DNA of 55,987 nucleotides from Paracoccaceae bacterium (GTDB taxonomy: Bacteria; Pseudomonadota; Alphaproteobacteria; Rhodobacterales; Rhodobacteraceae). The stretch's first letter is position 1, and each line of letters opens with the position of its first letter. Positions 27,429 to 37,870 of the stretch are shown here, piece by piece. The notes beneath the pieces were generated by a model, which was given only the letters and a program-made list of their open reading frames with translations, was not told the DNA's origin and made no database searches. The position numbers and the translations under genes were made by a program. The stretch spans positions 1 to 55,987 of the forward strand of contig JAIXSA010000100.1 of the NCBI GenBank assembly GCA_027484915.1, given 5' to 3'.

Positions 27429-28714
27429 ACTTCCTCGATCCGGATGGCGACGGGTTCGCCTACCAGGACGCCGGTCGCGGCGAAGCGGGTCATGGCGTGG
27501 GCCACGTCGTCGGGGGCGGCCTTATGGGTGACGATCAGGACCGGGGCGTTGGCGCCCTGGTGGCCGTACTGGCGCATCTGGTCGATGGAAACGCCAGAGT
27601 CGCCAAGGCAAGTGGCGATCTTGGCCAGTGCGCCGGGTTTGTCGAGAAGCGTCATGCGGAGGTAGTAGGGCGCGGGCGTCGCGGCGCGGGCGGGCTGGGC
27701 GGCGGTCAGGGTGCTGGCGGGCTGGCCGAAGGTCGGCAGGCGGAAGCCGCGGGCGATGTCGATGACGTCGGCCATGACGGCGCTTGCTGTCGGGCCCATG
27801 CCGGCGCCAGGACCGCGAAGGACGATCTGACCCACGCTGTCGCCTTCGAGGACGACCATGTTGGTGCCGCCCTGCAACTGGCCGAGCGGGCTGTCGGCTG
27901 GGACGAGGCAGGGGGTCATGCGCTGCTCAAGCCCCCGGCCGGTCATCTGGGCGACGCCGAGAAGCTTGATGCGGTAGCCCATGTCCTCGGCCAGGCGGAT
28001 GTCGTCGATGGACACGTTGCCGATGCCTTCCAGTTCGACGGCGTCGAAGGCGACGCGGGTGCCGAAGGCGATGGAGGCGAGCAGGGAAAGCTTGTGGCCC
28101 GCGTCGATGCCGCCAACATCGAGGTTGGGGTCGGCCTCAAGATAGCCAAGCTGGCGGGCTTCCTCGAACACGGTCTCGTAGGGCAGGTTCTCGGACTGCA
28201 TCCGGGTCAGGATATAGTTGCACGAGCCGTTCATCACGCCCATGACGCGCTTCATGCGGTTGCCCGCCAGACCCTCGGTCAGGGACTTGATCACGGGGAT
28301 GCCCCCGGCGACGGCGGCCTCGAACCGAAGTGCGAGGTTTGCGGCCTCGGCGGCTTCGGCCAGGGCCTGGCCGTGATGGGCGAGAAGCGCCTTGTTGGCG
28401 GTGACAACGTGCTTTCCGGTGGCAATCGCGGCTTCGGTCGCGTCCTTCGCCGGGCCTTCGTGGCCGCCCATCACCTCGACGAAGACGTCGATGTCGGGGC
28501 GCCGTGCGAGAGCGACGGGGTCGGTTTCCCAGGCATAGGCCGACAGGTCGGCGTCACGGTTCTTCTTTTGGTCGCGGGCCGAGACGGCGGTGATCGTCAC
28601 CGGGCGACCGGCGCGGGCCGCGATGAGGTTGGCATGGGCCTGGACGATTTTCACGACACCGATGCCGACGGTCCCGAGACCGGCAAGACCAAGACGCAGG
28701 GGGGCGGCGGACAT
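27425..28714 (-). CDS. hom: Homoserine dehydrogenase
   Basis: A 429-residue enzyme that reduces aspartate semialdehyde to homoserine on the path to threonine and methionine. N-terminal NAD(P) motif GLAGLGTVGIGVV, then VTANKALLAHHG, the catalytic segment GGIDAGHKLSLLASIAFG, and a C-terminal ACT domain (YLRMTLLDKPGALAKIATCL), which usually mediates threonine inhibition. The ATG at 28714 gives the family N terminus MSAAPLRLGLAG. It is the first gene of the hom-glpX-recJ neighbourhood. Confidence 0.95.
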   Translation of the reverse strand: MSAAPLRLGLAGLGTVGIGVVKIVQAHANLIAARAGRPVTITAVSARDQKKNRDADLSAYAWETDPVALARRPDIDVFVEVMGGHEGPAKDATEAAIATGKHVVTANKALLAHHGQALAEAAEAANLALRFEAAVAGGIPVIKSLTEGLAGNRMKRVMGVMNGSCNYILTRMQSENLPYETVFEEARQLGYLEADPNLDVGGIDAGHKLSLLASIAFGTRVAFDAVELEGIGNVSIDDIRLAEDMGYRIKLLGVAQMTGRGLEQRMTPCLVPADSPLGQLQGGTNMVVLEGDSVGQIVLRGPGAGMGPTASAVMADVIDIARGFRLPTFGQPASTLTAAQPARAATPAPYYLRMTLLDKPGALAKIATCLGDSGVSIDQMRQYGHQGANAPVLIVTHKAAPDDVAHAMTRFAATGVLVGEPVAIRIEEV

Positions 28715-28779
28715 CGGGAAACCCTTGGCAGATTGTGGCTGTCGTCTGTTAGCCGGAAGCCAGGGCGGGTGCAACGCCG

Positions 28780-29010
28780 TCAGGGCGCTGGTGATGCAGC
28801 AGAGATCATGGCGGCGCGGGCCTTGAGCCGGGCGGCACGAGCGGCGACGGCTGGGCCGGGGTCAACGGTCTGCGTCCTGGACTGGGCCAAAAGCTCGTCG
28901 ATCGGCAGCAACTGCGGCGGCGGGCCGGTATCGGGACCCATCGCGTCAATCTCGGGGAAGGGCGCGCAGCCCGGCAGGGTGAAGACCAGAAGGAGGAGGA
29001 TCAGTCGCAT
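28780..29010 (-). CDS. Small predicted lipoprotein
   Basis: A 76-residue protein with a signal peptide and lipobox LPGC (Cys15), so it is probably lipid-anchored. The rest is Pro- and Ala-rich with no recognised domain. It is the last gene of a minus-strand series that includes two TadE-like genes and a TadG-like gene; 78 bases with a hairpin separate it from the TadE-like gene. A link to pilus assembly is only suggested by position. Confidence 0.75.
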   Translation of the reverse strand: MRLILLLLVFTLPGCAPFPEIDAMGPDTGPPPQLLPIDELLAQSRTQTVDPGPAVAARAARLKARAAMISAASPAP

Positions 29011-29034
29011 GGAAACACCGACGGGACGGGGACT

Positions 29035-29064
29035 GGCTACCCCCGGAACGGTCCGGGTGTAGCC
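29035..29064 (-). terminator. Hairpin after the TadE-like gene
   Basis: GGCTACCCCCGGA (29035-29047) and TCCGGGTGTAGCC (29052-29064) pair over 13 bp with one mismatch and a 4-base loop. It is placed 25 bases after the TadE-like stop and just before the lipoprotein start. It lacks a U tract, so it could reduce rather than stop read-through. Confidence 0.45.
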
Positions 29065-29088
29065 TTGGGTCGACTGGACGCTTCCGGA

Positions 29089-29727
29089 TCAGGTGCAGGT
29101 GTTGGTGCCCTGGAGGCAGAGGCGGCGGTGGCGCGGGCGGGTCACGATGAACTCGCCATAGGTGCCGTTGTCGACGCCGACCAGGAAGCCGGCAAGAACG
29201 CTTTTCATCTGCGTCCGGAACTCGACCGTGGTCTCGACGACGAAGACGCTTTCACCATTGTTCAGGACCGGGACCCGCGTGGTCTTCCAGCCCTGGATGT
29301 TGGCCTGGGTCAGCGTGGTGACCTTGCCTCCTGGGGAGAACGAGAAGAGAAGCCGGTACGTGCCTTTGGACGCATCGCAGGGCTGGGTCACGCCAGGCTG
29401 AGTGGCAAGCGGCGGTGAGACGCATTCAAAGCTGGTGATACGCATCTTGACCGGGTGGCCGCCGGGGGTCAGGAAGGTGGCGATGTTCTGCAGCCCGTTG
29501 GCAAAGGTCAGGGGAAGGGTGTCCCGTTGGCGTGACAGGAGGTCCGCGACCGAATAGGCGGCCTTCTGGGTGACGTTGATGGTACGGAACACGTCCCAGT
29601 AGATGAACATGGCCACCAGCGCCCAGATGATGAGCGGCATCATGACGATCGCCTCGGCGAGGATCAGGCCATCTTCCTCGCGCAGGAAGTCCTTGAAACG
29701 GCGGGTGTATTTACGCATCGCTGTCAT
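29089..29727 (-). CDS. TadE-like minor pilin / pilus assembly protein
   Basis: A 212-residue protein with the TadE/G N terminus: FKDFLREEDGLILAEAIVMMPLIIWALVAMFIYWD, a short basic cytoplasmic part followed by one membrane helix (about residues 23-46), then a periplasmic domain. Four Cys (in SFECVSP, TQPCDA, HRRLCLQ, TNTCT) suggest disulfides. It overlaps the preceding TadE gene (ATGA). TadE-type pseudopilins are needed for Flp pilus formation, but no Tad motor or prepilin genes are in the window. An ATG three codons downstream is also possible. Confidence 0.82.
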   Translation of the reverse strand: MTAMRKYTRRFKDFLREEDGLILAEAIVMMPLIIWALVAMFIYWDVFRTINVTQKAAYSVADLLSRQRDTLPLTFANGLQNIATFLTPGGHPVKMRITSFECVSPPLATQPGVTQPCDASKGTYRLLFSFSPGGKVTTLTQANIQGWKTTRVPVLNNGESVFVVETTVEFRTQMKSVLAGFLVGVDNGTYGEFIVTRPRHRRLCLQGTNTCT

Positions 29728-30266
29728 CCCGGCTCATTCACGAAGGTCGAGGTCACGATCAGCGCATATGTCCCGTCCGGCTCGCTTGCCATGTTCAGCG
29801 ACACAAGCGTGGTCGGGAACATCGGTTTCTCCTTCAGGCAGATGCGCAGAAGCATGATGTCGTTGTCCGTCCCATAGGCGAATTCGTTGGCCGGCGGGTT
29901 GTTCAGGTTGGGCGGCTGGCTACGGTCGACGCAGCTTTTGGGGGGGGCCACCATCGCGAAGGTCGCGGTGTTGACCGGCTGCATCCAGATCCGCATGTTG
30001 TCGATGCAGGTCTGCACCGAGCCGATCATCATCCCTTCCGTGCAGATGGTGGTCTTGAGGTTCTGGTGTGTCATGTTCTTGTAGTTGCCCAGACGTATCT
30101 GGCGCACCACCTGGTCGACGGCGCGTTCGAACATGACGTAACGCGCCATGTACATGCTGCTTTCGAACGAAGCGGTGAAGATCAGGAAGATGACCGGGAA
30201 GACGAAGACGAACTCGATCGGTCCCGTCCCGGATTCGTCCTGAAGGAAGTGGCGGAACCGGGTCAT
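29724..30266 (-). CDS. TadE-like pilus assembly protein
   Basis: A 180-residue protein with the TadE signature: MTRFRHFLQDESGTGPIEFVFVFPVIFLIFTASFE, where EFVFVFP leads into the membrane helix (about 17-38). The periplasmic remainder has four Cys (TICTEG, VQTCID, KSCVD, RICLKE). It lies between a TadG-like gene and a second TadE-like gene with 4-base overlaps on both sides, so the three are translationally coupled. Confidence 0.88.
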   Translation of the reverse strand: MTRFRHFLQDESGTGPIEFVFVFPVIFLIFTASFESSMYMARYVMFERAVDQVVRQIRLGNYKNMTHQNLKTTICTEGMMIGSVQTCIDNMRIWMQPVNTATFAMVAPPKSCVDRSQPPNLNNPPANEFAYGTDNDIMLLRICLKEKPMFPTTLVSLNMASEPDGTYALIVTSTFVNEPG

Positions 30267-32239
30267 TGGGTCAACTTCAGCGGAGAGACGAGGACGGCAA
30301 TCTGCTCGAAGGCGGCGTTGAGCGCGTCACCGTTCGTGACCTTGTAATAATAGCCGGTGCCGGGCGAGGCGCAGTTGCGCACCGGCGCTTCGACGACCGC
30401 GTCACCAAGGATAATGCCGAACACCTCGAACCCGGCGGTCTTTGCGGCCGTGCAGTTCTGGTCGAGCAGGTTGTCCATGTAGGCGTCATCCACCAGATAG
30501 GGGGCGACGAAGGTGTTGTAGACGGTATCGTAGTTGCCGGTCCCGGAGACGCCCGAGCGCATGTAAAGTTGCTCGACCATCCAGTCGACACGGACATAGC
30601 GCCAGACTTCTGACCAGTCGAGTTGAGTCACGGTGCCGCTGCCGGTCCAGGACGGCGTTGCCGACCAGGCGCGCGGGTCGCAGGCGCCGGTGATGTTGCT
30701 GCCTGTGCCGGCACCTTCGGCCTGCGTGCCGACCCGCTGACGAACCGAGCTGGCCTTGAGATGTGGTATGAAGTATTCGCGCGTGGTTCCGAGTACCCAG
30801 CCAGAGCAGGTGCTGGTCGTCGTCAATCCGGGCCGCGTGCCGTTCGTCAGGGCGGCACCGCCGCTGGTATAGCGGATCGCAAAGTTGCCATCGCCCGCGC
30901 CACGCCAGATCGGCGAGGGGCCGGTCTTATAGGTGTCGCGGATGTGGCTTGAAGCCACGTGGTCGCCGTCGGTCATCAGAACGATGATCTTGCGGGTTTC
31001 TGGGTCGCTGTTGGCAACCGGTCGTCCTGCCATTCCGGGAACACCATTGCGCAGCGCGGTGTAGATCGGGCGGGCGGTTTCATCCATGAGGAGCGTGCCC
31101 CAACGCATCCCGACCGCGATCGAGGTGCGGCCGCGCGGCTGCAAGAGAGCGATCTGGTTGGTGACCGTGCTGGGCAACGTCGTGGGCAGAAGCACCATGT
31201 TGCCCGTCGTCTCGTTCGCGCCGGTGCTGGGGTTGTCGCCGTGGTTGCAGATCACGTCGCTGGAGTTCATGTCCGGGATCGATCGCGCCGATCCGGTTCC
31301 GCCCTGCGTCGGGCTGCGGAACGCCAGGTTCACTGTGCCGCCGGCCGTGTTGGTGGTGATCGTAGGGGCGATGCGGGAATAGTTGGTGTCTGCAACTGCA
31401 GCCATCGGAAAGGCCGTGGCTGTGGGCATCGCGGTCTGTGTCCAGCTGCTGACCGGGAATTCAAAGCAGTTGATGTTCGGCACGCCCTGGTTCGGGACAC
31501 CATTCCAGGCCGACAGGCGCGTGTAGGAGAACTGGTCGCGCAGGTTGGTCGGGATATTCACGTTCGACGAATACGGCACCATCCCGATCGAGATCAGGTT
31601 GTTGGGATCCTTCGGGATCGTGTAGTTGCCCGAAGTGTCGCGGCTGAATTTCAGGATGTTCACGAAGTTCGTCGCGGCGGTCCGCAAAGCGGCGATCTTT
31701 GTCGTCGAGCCCGAGGATTCGCCCATCGAGCCGGTGATGTCGAGCACCAGGATGACTTCGATCTTCGAGACGCCCTGCTGCGCCCCCGAGGAGACCGGAC
31801 CCTCGAACCAGGGGTAGTCCATCATGTGCATGAAGTGGTTGTAGGATCGGACCCTGGCAGTGCCCACGACTTCACGCGAGCTGCTGGTGGCCTGGCCGGT
31901 GATGACGGGGGACGAATAGTCCACCGTCAGTTCGTCGCCGAGGCCCGCGACGTCGAACCAGCTTTCCGCAACACTTTGCGGCGTCTGGTTGGGCGGGATG
32001 ACCAGGTTGGCGGCCGCGAGCATGGCGCGGTCCATCGTTTCCTGCAGCGTGACGCGGCGCCATTCAAAGCGCATGACGTCCACCGCGATTCCGCCGAACA
32101 GGATCATCAACACGAAGAGCAAGACGACGAAGATGGTCACGCCGCCTTCTTCCTGAGAGCGGAAATCCGAGAACTTGCGCACGACACGTGCAGAAACTGG
32201 TCGTCTGGCAGCAGCTTTGGTCAACATGTCACTATCCAT
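30263..32239 (-). CDS. TadG-like protein with von Willebrand factor A domain
   Basis: A 658-residue protein. I chose the ATG at 32239 because GGGGGA is eight bases upstream. The N-terminal TadE/G module (SQEEGGVTIFVVLLFVLMILFGGIAVDV) is followed by a vWA domain with MIDAS start VLDITGSMG (DxTxS) and a later IIVLMTDGD strand. Large Asn/Thr/Gly-rich insertions occur within it. TadG proteins are periplasmic parts of the Flp (Tad) pilus system and may anchor or sense the pilus. It is the first gene of the minus-strand module and is divergent from glutamate dehydrogenase. Confidence 0.88.
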   Translation of the reverse strand: MDSDMLTKAAARRPVSARVVRKFSDFRSQEEGGVTIFVVLLFVLMILFGGIAVDVMRFEWRRVTLQETMDRAMLAAANLVIPPNQTPQSVAESWFDVAGLGDELTVDYSSPVITGQATSSSREVVGTARVRSYNHFMHMMDYPWFEGPVSSGAQQGVSKIEVILVLDITGSMGESSGSTTKIAALRTAATNFVNILKFSRDTSGNYTIPKDPNNLISIGMVPYSSNVNIPTNLRDQFSYTRLSAWNGVPNQGVPNINCFEFPVSSWTQTAMPTATAFPMAAVADTNYSRIAPTITTNTAGGTVNLAFRSPTQGGTGSARSIPDMNSSDVICNHGDNPSTGANETTGNMVLLPTTLPSTVTNQIALLQPRGRTSIAVGMRWGTLLMDETARPIYTALRNGVPGMAGRPVANSDPETRKIIVLMTDGDHVASSHIRDTYKTGPSPIWRGAGDGNFAIRYTSGGAALTNGTRPGLTTTSTCSGWVLGTTREYFIPHLKASSVRQRVGTQAEGAGTGSNITGACDPRAWSATPSWTGSGTVTQLDWSEVWRYVRVDWMVEQLYMRSGVSGTGNYDTVYNTFVAPYLVDDAYMDNLLDQNCTAAKTAGFEVFGIILGDAVVEAPVRNCASPGTGYYYKVTNGDALNAAFEQIAVLVSPLKLTQ

Positions 32240-32580
32240 TGCAGCAGTCCCCCAGCGGAAATTGCCGAGCATCGACCAGCGATTTAGGCACAGGATCAGG
32301 CAGAAGTATGGCATTTCCTGCCGATGCCCCCGCAGGCTGCCACAATCCGGAAACAATCCGAGGGAATCTGGCGAATTTTGCTGCGAACGCGAAAATCTTC
32401 TTAAGCGTTCAGATTTGATCAAGACATCGGTGCCGGAAATGATTCGTTCTCCCTGGGACTGGCTGGAATTGGCCCTGTGTCGCTGTTCCGGGCTCCTTCG
32501 GGGTTCCCAAGGCGGGGGGCAGAATCTAGGGTGCAGTCCGGCGCCAGGCCCACGGTGCCGCAATTTGAGGGAGGGATAGA
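32240..32580. other. Divergent control region between tadG-like gene and gdhA-like gene
   Basis: This 341-base gap is less GC-rich than the genes on either side. GAACGC (32385-32390) and GCGTTC (32405-32410) form a small inverted repeat around an AT-rich centre. Leaders and promoters of both divergent genes must lie here. No RNA gene or conserved open frame was recognised. Confidence 0.5.
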
Positions 32581-34014
<1,434 letters not shown>

Positions 34015-34298
34015 CGTCCCTGGCGGAGGGAGCTGTCCTTCCGCCCGCAGTCGCCAACCGATTCGCCCAGACAGGTACGCGGTCGGGGCGCTTGGGCCGT
34101 CGGCAACAGCGGTGGGTGCGGGAATCTTGGCTGTGAATGCAACCAGAGATTGCTTGGACCGAAGCGCGCTCGCGCAAGGCCTTAGTTTTGCCTCAAACTG
34201 ACCACGGAATCGGAACCGTTTAATTTCGGTTAATGTTCGCTCGGTTATTCAGAACCTTGGTTGTGTTTGATTTTCCAACAACGTGATCATTGATCGGG
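34015..34298. promoter_or_regulatory. Leader of the plus-strand Tad module with CtrA-like half sites
   Basis: This gap becomes AT-rich near its end. TTAA at 34220-34223 and 34230-34233 are separated by 6 bases, which resembles the CtrA motif TTAA-N7-TTAA (one base short). Tad and flagellar genes are CtrA-controlled in several alphaproteobacteria. The match is weak evidence on its own. Confidence 0.3.
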
Positions 34299-34736
34299 AT
34301 GGACGCCATGACGGTTCGGGCGGATGGCATTGGCAAGAAATTTAAGGCATTTCTAAGGCAAGAGGGCGGAAGTTCCTCAATCGAGTTCGTGCTGTGGATG
34401 CCGCTGGTGGTGGCGATTCTGCTACTCGTCGTCGATTCGAGCATGCTCTTCATGAGCCGGACCCAGGCGATGCGCGTCCTGCAGGACACCAACCGGCTGT
34501 ATTCGGTCGGGCAGTTCACCGGCACCCCGGCAGAGCGGATAGCCAAGGCGCAGACCTATGCGCTGAACCGGCTGCATGGGCTGTCGCCTAGCGCCACGAT
34601 CACCACGACCGAGACCAACCGCGTCGTCCGCACCCGGGCGACCCTTGAGACCGCCGAGATTGCCCAGATCGGGTTCCTCGGCCTGATGATCGATACGGAA
34701 ATGGTGGTCGCCGCCGAACACAGAGTGGAGTTCTGA
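34299..34736 (+). CDS. TadE-like pilus assembly protein
   Basis: About 145 residues with the TadE module FKAFLRQEGGSSSIEFVLWMPLVVAILLLVVDSSMLFM: short basic part, EF motif, then a membrane helix (about 30-52). The periplasmic part is about 85 residues and has no Cys, unlike the TadE-like proteins on the minus strand. Start is uncertain among TTG 34290, ATG 34299 and ATG 34308. It is one base upstream of the next Tad-like gene, so the two are an operon. Confidence 0.85.
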   Translation: MDAMTVRADGIGKKFKAFLRQEGGSSSIEFVLWMPLVVAILLLVVDSSMLFMSRTQAMRVLQDTNRLYSVGQFTGTPAERIAKAQTYALNRLHGLSPSATITTTETNRVVRTRATLETAEIAQIGFLGLMIDTEMVVAAEHRVEF

Positions 34737-34737
34737 C

Positions 34738-36150
34738 ATGAAACGCACCTCTGCACTCGCGTCATTCGTCCGGTCGGAAGAGGGGGGGATGACGGTCGGC
34801 GGCCTGATCTTCATGGTCATATTCCTGGCCGTCGGGGGGCTGGCAGTGGACGTCTCGAACGCCATCAGCCAGCGCACCCATCTGCAGGTCACTGCAGATG
34901 CCGCAGCTCATACCGCGCTCTACGTGCGCAACTACACGCTGAACGCCACCCCGGAGGAGGCCAAGGCGGCAGCCTTGGCGCTGGGACAGGAAAACATGCC
35001 GCCGGGCGTCTTCGGCAATGTGCTGACGACCCAGGACATCGAGTTCGGGGTTTGGGACCGGGAAGACCGCACCTTCACTCCCGACGAAACTTCACGCAGC
35101 GCGGTGCGCGTCTGGACCCATCGCGACGCGGCGGGTGCCAACGAGGTGACGACTTACCTGCTGAAGTTCGCGGGCTTCGATGCGTTCGATGTCCGGACCG
35201 CCTCGGTCTTCGAGACTTACGTGCCGGATTGCCTGCGGGAAGGCTTCGTTGCCGAGAAGATGGTCGATATCCAGAGCAACAACAGCTACTTCGACGGATT
35301 CTGCATTCATTCCAACGACATCGTGTCGATGAACAGCAACAACTACTTCGAGCCGGGTACGGTCGTTTCGATGCCGGATTCGACCCGGCTGGACATGCCG
35401 CCCTCGGGCGTCCGGTCCAACGAAGGTCTGGTCCAGGCCCTGCGGTATGGCGCGATGCAGATCCGGCTGATCAATGCCCTGCGTGAGGTGCCCCCGACCC
35501 CGTTCGATACCGGCAAGGCGGCGATGTGGCGGTACATCCAACTGGCGACGCGCGACGGGCAACTTGACTATGTGACCGCCCCGCCCCGCAACATCACTAT
35601 CGTGAACGGACGGCCGGCGCCGTCGGGGGCCAGTGCGGACTCGGTTCAGGCGGGTCGCAACCTACTTGACCGCAACGATGCGCTGGCGCTGCGGCCGAAT
35701 GCGGTCAACTACGTCTTCTGCTCAAGCTCCAGCATGCAGCTGCAGATCGACCGCGTGCTGAGCAACATGGTGATGATCACCAACTGCCAAGTCAGCTTCC
35801 GCTCGGGCGGGGCGCTGGAAAACGGGATGATCGCCACGCTGCACACCAGCGCCAGCGCAATCACCGGGTCCTCGGATTCGCGCATCGGGGTCGTCGATAA
35901 TTGTGCCGCTGGGGGCGGGGCGCAGCTGATCGCGCTTGGCGGCATGAACTTCGCCTCGGGCATAGCGATCCACGGCGGCCAGCTGATCGCGTTGACGGAG
36001 ATCGCCTTCGCCGCCAACGGCCAGGGGCTGCGCGGGACCTCGATCATCTCGGGCGACACGGTATCGGGAACGTCCAACATGTCGATGGGCCTGTGCGGGT
36101 CGGGCATGGAGGACAACCTGTCGTTGGACTACTTCCGGATGGTCCAGTAG
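34738..36150 (+). CDS. TadG-like protein without vWA domain
   Basis: A 470-residue protein with the Tad N terminus: VRSEEGGMTVGGLIFMVIFLAVGGLAVDVSNAISQRTHLQVTADAAA, i.e. membrane helix about 20-40 followed by the helix typical of TadG. Unlike the TadG-like protein at 30263-32239 it has no MIDAS motif. The later part holds short strand-turn units rich in Asn, Ser and Gly (DIQSNNSYFDGFCIHSND, NSNNYFEPG, FASGIAIHGGQLIALTEIAF), which look like the rungs of a beta-solenoid. Several Cys (DCLREGF, GFCIHS, VFCSSS, NCQVSF, NCAAGG, GLCGSG) may pair. Function unknown beyond the pilus-linked family. Confidence 0.82.
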   Translation: MKRTSALASFVRSEEGGMTVGGLIFMVIFLAVGGLAVDVSNAISQRTHLQVTADAAAHTALYVRNYTLNATPEEAKAAALALGQENMPPGVFGNVLTTQDIEFGVWDREDRTFTPDETSRSAVRVWTHRDAAGANEVTTYLLKFAGFDAFDVRTASVFETYVPDCLREGFVAEKMVDIQSNNSYFDGFCIHSNDIVSMNSNNYFEPGTVVSMPDSTRLDMPPSGVRSNEGLVQALRYGAMQIRLINALREVPPTPFDTGKAAMWRYIQLATRDGQLDYVTAPPRNITIVNGRPAPSGASADSVQAGRNLLDRNDALALRPNAVNYVFCSSSSMQLQIDRVLSNMVMITNCQVSFRSGGALENGMIATLHTSASAITGSSDSRIGVVDNCAAGGGAQLIALGGMNFASGIAIHGGQLIALTEIAFAANGQGLRGTSIISGDTVSGTSNMSMGLCGSGMEDNLSLDYFRMVQ

Positions 36151-36261
36151 CCGGGTGACAGTTTGCGACGCAAAGTGTCGCGACGGGTGCAGGAAATCGG
36201 CATGCAGTCTTGAATATGCTGTCCAGAGCCGGTCTTATGGCTGGGTCTGGGGAGTCTGTGC

Positions 36262-37512
36262 ATGCGCTATTCCGGCCTGAAGGTCATCACCGAGGGATTG
36301 TTCGGCAACAAGGGCTGGACGCCCGCCTGGCGCGATCCGGCGCCAAAGGCGGAGTATGACGTCATCATCATCGGTGGCGGCGGGCACGGGCTGTCGACGG
36401 CCTATTACCTGGCGAAGAACCACGGGATTACGAACGTCGCGGTGCTGGAGAAGGGCTATCTCGGGTCCGGCAACATCGGGCGGAACACGACCATCGTGCG
36501 GGCGAACTACTTCCTGCCGGGGAACAGCGAGTTCTACAGCCATTCCATGAAGCTGTGGGAGGGGCTGGAGGCCGACCTCAACTACAACGTGATGCATTCG
36601 CAGCGCGGGCTGATCAACCTGTTCCATTCCGACGGTCAGCGCGATGCCTTCGTGCGGCGCGGCAATGCGATGATCAACCAGGGGGATGACGCGATCCTTC
36701 TGGACCGGGACGGGGTGAGGGAACATCTGCCGTATCTGGATTTCGACAACACGCGGTTCCCGATCTATGGCGGTCTGCTGCATCCGCGCGGGGGGTCTGC
36801 CCGGCACGATGCGGTGGCCTGGGGCTATGCGCGGGGGGCGGACCAACGCGGGGTGGACCTGATCCAGAACTGCGAAGTCACCGGGATCGACATCGAGAAT
36901 GGGGTCGTGCGCGGCGTGCAGACGACGCGTGGGGCGATCCGGGCGAAGAAGGTGGGGATCGTGGTGGCGGGGCGGTCGTCTCAGGTGGCGGCGATGGCGG
37001 GAATGCGGTTGCCGATCGAAAGCCACATCCTGCAGGCCTTCGTGACCGAGGGGCTGAAGCCGGTGATCAACCATGTCATCAGCTTCGGGATGGGGCACTT
37101 CTATATTTCCCAGTCGGACAAGGGGGGCTTGGTGTTCGGGGGCGACCTTGATTTCTACGCGTCCTATGCCGCGCGGGGGAACCTGCCGATGGTCGAGCAT
37201 GTGATGGAAGCGGGCATGACCCTGATGCCGATGATCGGGCGGGCCAAGGTGCTGCGGTCCTGGGGTGGGATCATGGACATGTCGCCGGATGGGTCCCCGG
37301 TGATCGACAAGACGCATGTGGACGGGTTGTTCATCGACTGCGGCTGGAACTACGGGGGCTTCAAGGCGGTGCCGGCGTCCGGCTGGTGCATGGCGCACCT
37401 GATGGCGACCGGGGAGCCGCACGAGGTCGCGCGCAAGTTCCGGCTGGACCGCTTTGCGACGGGGCATCTTCTGGACGAAGAAGGCACCGGCAGCCAGCAC
37501 AACCTGCATTGA
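36262..37512 (+). CDS. soxB: Sarcosine oxidase subunit beta
   Basis: A 416-residue FAD/FMN subunit of heterotetrameric sarcosine oxidase, which oxidises sarcosine to glycine with transfer of the methyl carbon to tetrahydrofolate and release of H2O2. The Rossmann motif DVIIIGGGGHGLSTAYYLA is at about 33-51. The His at about 182 in GGSARHDAV fits the covalent-FMN site of the family. GGGGAG lies eight bases before the ATG. First gene of soxBDAG. Upstream (36151-36261) contain the palindromes TTTGCGACGCAAA and GTCGCGAC, possible operators. Confidence 0.95.
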   Translation: MRYSGLKVITEGLFGNKGWTPAWRDPAPKAEYDVIIIGGGGHGLSTAYYLAKNHGITNVAVLEKGYLGSGNIGRNTTIVRANYFLPGNSEFYSHSMKLWEGLEADLNYNVMHSQRGLINLFHSDGQRDAFVRRGNAMINQGDDAILLDRDGVREHLPYLDFDNTRFPIYGGLLHPRGGSARHDAVAWGYARGADQRGVDLIQNCEVTGIDIENGVVRGVQTTRGAIRAKKVGIVVAGRSSQVAAMAGMRLPIESHILQAFVTEGLKPVINHVISFGMGHFYISQSDKGGLVFGGDLDFYASYAARGNLPMVEHVMEAGMTLMPMIGRAKVLRSWGGIMDMSPDGSPVIDKTHVDGLFIDCGWNYGGFKAVPASGWCMAHLMATGEPHEVARKFRLDRFATGHLLDEEGTGSQHNLH

Positions 37513-37555
37513 GGGGGCGCATCATGGCCAATCAAATGCGCCTTGTGGAGCGTTC

Positions 37556-37593
37556 GGATGCCTCCGGCGGGGATATTTCTACCAGTATGAAAG
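37556..37593 (+). repeat. GGATGCCTCCGG-type intergenic repeat, copy 1
   Basis: A 38-base element starting GGATGCCTCCGGCGGGGATA and ending ATGAAAG, between soxB and soxD. It matches the element at 42781-42818 in about 30 of 38 positions. Similar sequences are common between genes in Rhodobacterales as I recall; their role is unknown. Confidence 0.65.
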
Positions 37594-37606
37594 CGGGGGC
37601 CGGATC

Positions 37607-37870
37607 ATGCGGCTGACATGTCCGTTGTGCGGTGAGCGGGACCGGCGGGAGTTCTACTATTGCGGAGCGGAGGACTATCTGCATCGGCCGGCAGAGGGGG
37701 CTCCGCTGGCGGAATGGGATAACTACCTGCACCTGCGGGACAATCCGGCCGGGGTGACGAAGGATCTTTGGTATCACGAGGCGGGTTGTTCGCAGTGGCT
37801 TATGGTCACGCGGAATACGGTGACCCATGAGATTTCTGCCGTGGAACTGGTAGCGGAGCGCAAGGCATGA
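37607..37870 (+). CDS. soxD: Sarcosine oxidase subunit delta
   Basis: An 87-residue zinc-binding subunit. Zinc ligands known in the family are found as Cys5 and Cys8 (TCPLCGE) and His57 and Cys61 (WYHEAGCSQW). It stabilises the alpha-beta complex. Length is normal; its stop overlaps the soxA start (ATGA). It follows soxB by 94 bases, a gap that holds the short repeat, unusually long for this operon. Confidence 0.94.
   Translation: MRLTCPLCGERDRREFYYCGAEDYLHRPAEGAPLAEWDNYLHLRDNPAGVTKDLWYHEAGCSQWLMVTRNTVTHEISAVELVAERKA

Noticed and set aside
27407-29062. Plus-strand open frame of 551 codons opposite hom
   Set aside because: It is a Gly/Asp/His-rich antisense frame; hom on the other strand has all family motifs.
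34220-34233. True CtrA site before the plus-strand Tad module
   Set aside because: Spacing is N6 instead of N7 and the region is AT-rich, so chance occurrence is likely; kept only as a low-confidence note.
37524-37616. Small frame beginning MANQMRLVERSDASGG between soxB and soxD
   Set aside because: The middle is the GGATGCCTCCGG repeat and there is no good ribosome-binding site; it is more likely repeat-derived than a gene, although not fully excluded.
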